Source of the DNA: CAYWRZ01 sp964460845
GTDB lineage: Bacteria; Bacteroidota; Bacteroidia; Flavobacteriales_D; UBA2798
Direction of reading: 5' to 3'
DNA: 64,000 bases
Assembly: GCA_964460845.1 (NCBI GenBank)
Contig: CAYWRZ010000005.1
Location: forward strand, 161,265-225,264
Shown: positions 62,367 through 64,000 of the stretch, piece after piece
Layout of the letters: every line of letters begins with the position of its first letter
Numbering within the stretch: the stretch's first letter is position 1
The notes under the pieces: generated by a model
Database searches by the model: none
Told to the model about the DNA's origin: nothing
Seen by the model: the letters and a program-made list of their open reading frames with translations, nothing else
Translations under genes and position numbers: made by a program

Positions 62367-64000
62367 TCAGGCAACACCGTGGCAGTTTTTGTATTTTTTA
62401 CCGCTGCCACAAGGACAGGGGTCGTTACGGCCTATCTTTTTATCTACGCGCACCGGCTGAGGCTTGGGCTTCTCGGCCACCTCCGTTTCGGCACCGCCCG
62501 ACTGTGCGTATTGCGGCACTTCGGTACGACTGGTTTGGAGGTTACGCGGCGCTTCTTTACGAGGTTCGGGCGCCTGACGCACTTCTTCTTCGGTAGCCGA
62601 TCCTATCGGTAAGCTTGATTTTATCAGGAAAGAAGAAACTTCGCGATTCAGCTTATCGAGCATACGCTTAAAGAGCGAAAACGATTCGAGCTTATAAATC
62701 ACAAGCGGATCTTTCTGCTCATACACGGCCTGTTGCACCGACTGTTTGAGATCGTCCATTTCACGCAGGTGCTCTTTCCACTCGTTATCAATCATGGCCA
62801 GGGTCACGTTTTTCTCCATCGCACGCGAGAGTGAACGCGCCTCTGTTTCGTAGGCTTCGCGCAGACCGGCCATTACCTGTAAGGTACGTATGCCGTCGCT
62901 GAAAGGCACCATGATATTTTCGAACTGCTTCGATTGGTTTTCATAGACATTTTTCACTACCGGAAATGCTTTTTCAGCAATCAGCGTAGTTTTCTCACGG
63001 TAATGCCTTTCGAGTTCCTGGTGAATACGTGCGGCTATTTCCTGTGTATCGAGTCCGGCAAATTCTTCTTCGCTTATCGGCGATTCGAGCGAAAGTGTTT
63101 TCAGCAATTCAAACTTAAACCCTTCGTAATCGCGGGCTTCGTGATATTCGACCGCAATAGCCTCCGACACGTCGTACAACATATTGGCGATATCGATATC
63201 GAGCCTGTCGCCAAACAGGGCATTACGACGCTTGCTGTAAATGGCTTTACGCTGTACGTTCATTACGTCGTCGTATTCGAGCAGTCGCTTACGCATACCG
63301 AAGTTGTTCTCTTCTACTTTGCGCTGCGCCCGTTCGATAGAGCGGGTAATCATGCTGTGCTGAATCACTTCCCCTTCTTTCATTCCGAGCCTGTCCATCA
63401 TACGGGCAATGCGATCGGAGCCGAAAAGACGCATGAGATTGTCTTCGAGCGATACGAAAAACTGGGAAGAACCGGGGTCTCCCTGACGGCCGGCACGACC
63501 GCGAAGCTGCCTGTCAACCCGGCGCGATTCGTGGCGTTCGGTACCGATAATCGCTAATCCTCCGGCTTCTTTCACCCCGGCACCGAGCNNNNNNNNNNGC
63601 ACCGAGCTTAATGTCGGTACCACGACCGGCCATGTTGGTAGCGATGGTGACCATTCCGGCTTTACCGGCTTCGGCGACCACTTCGGCCTCGCGCTGGTGA
63701 AGCTTGGCGTTAAGTACGTTGTGCGGGATGTTGCGCAGCTTGAGCATACGGCTAAGCAGTTCCGAAATTTCGACCGAGGTGGTACCCACCAATATCGGGC
63801 GACCGGCTTCGCGAAGCTGTACAACCTCTTCTATCACCGCATTGTATTTCTCACGCGCGGTTTTATAGACAAGATCATTATCATCTTTACGGGAAATGGC
63901 TCGGTTGGTCGGAATACAGACCACGTCGAGCTTGTAAATATCCCAAAACTCTTTGGCTTCCGTTTCGGCCGTACCGGTCATACCGGCCAGCTTGTGGTAC
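62367..64000 (-). CDS. secA: SecA preprotein translocase ATPase, C-terminal part (5' end beyond the window; broken by a gap)
   Basis: SecA drives Sec-dependent export. The window holds the last 540 or so residues: [49 protein letters not shown], then [20 protein letters not shown] of motor domain II. The scaffold and wing region and the C-terminal zinc-binding tail [20 protein letters not shown] follow. The ten Ns at 63589-63598 split the frame. The bases on either side repeat GCACCGAGC, and merging that overlap restores [14 protein letters not shown] in one frame. The break is therefore an assembly artefact, not a pseudogene. Confidence 0.96.
63589..63598. other. Assembly gap (10 N) inside secA
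   Basis: Ten Ns flanked by a 9-bp direct repeat GCACCGAGC (63580-63588 and 63599-63607). The contig ends overlap, so no sequence is likely to be missing. Confidence 0.95.

Noticed and set aside
62367..63824. SecA frame running past the N gap upstream as a distinct N-terminus
   Set aside because: The residues above the gap in this frame are nonsense; the true SecA continues in the neighbouring frame because of the 19-base artefact.

Overview
The window looks like a contig from a free-living member of the phylum Bacteroidota, probably a metagenome-assembled genome because a run of ten Ns interrupts secA. The evidence is: six secreted proteins ending in a type IX secretion (T9SS) type A sorting domain; a short (290 aa) RpoD-type primary sigma factor; promoters of the TTG-N17-23-TAnnTTTG type; few Shine-Dalgarno sequences; and a tmRNA whose tag reads GETNYALAA. 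The order or family cannot be fixed from this sequence.

Layout. 1-4479 (minus): a CzcA-type metal efflux pump fused to a TolC-like channel (cut by the window start), preceded by a small His-rich exported protein. 4613-5164: an AT-rich orphan membrane protein. 5487-5879 (minus): tmRNA. 6059-11534: an alanine/saccharopine dehydrogenase-like enzyme, phosphatidylserine decarboxylase, and the packed rlmI-MATE-fmt cluster. 11886-16009: three T9SS cargo genes, two of them tandem paralogues, and a tiny membrane protein gene. 16013-22290 (minus): a complete RND multidrug pump operon (adaptor, permease, outer membrane factor) with a secreted protein gene upstream. 22521-28729 (minus): polA, a UDP-GlcNAc 4-epimerase-like gene, rny, zapA and a coiled-coil gene.

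28899-33895 (plus): M23 peptidase, miaA, MFS transporter and rpoD. 33901-36954 (minus): a very large propeller-type sensor kinase. 37051-40596: pbpC and a TPR protein. 40643-45153 (minus): a CUB-domain T9SS protein, a secreted protein usually mislabelled asparagine synthetase B, and dnaB. 45294-47532: a lipoprotein, a small barrel-like protein and tRNA-Leu(GAG). 47697-55349: a T9SS propeller protein and a series of small metabolic or hypothetical genes (YdeI, CoA transferase, GNAT, RidA, PabA/TrpG, PhnA, LOG family). 55423-57088 (minus): an ECF sigma factor overlapping a membrane anti-sigma/trypsin fusion. 57209-59972: four lipoprotein genes. 60047-64000 (minus): a T9SS lysyl-endopeptidase-like protease, smpB and the C-terminal part of secA.

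Most of this is ordinary housekeeping plus envelope and secretion functions. The parts most worth a second look are the ECF sigma/anti-sigma-protease pair, the pump-channel fusion with an internal signal-peptide-like segment, the secreted amidotransferase-like 'AsnB', a group of genes whose -7 promoter box lies 3-5 nt from the start codon (predicted leaderless mRNAs), and an assembly artefact that breaks secA. I found no CRISPR array, prophage, insertion sequence or recognisable defence system.
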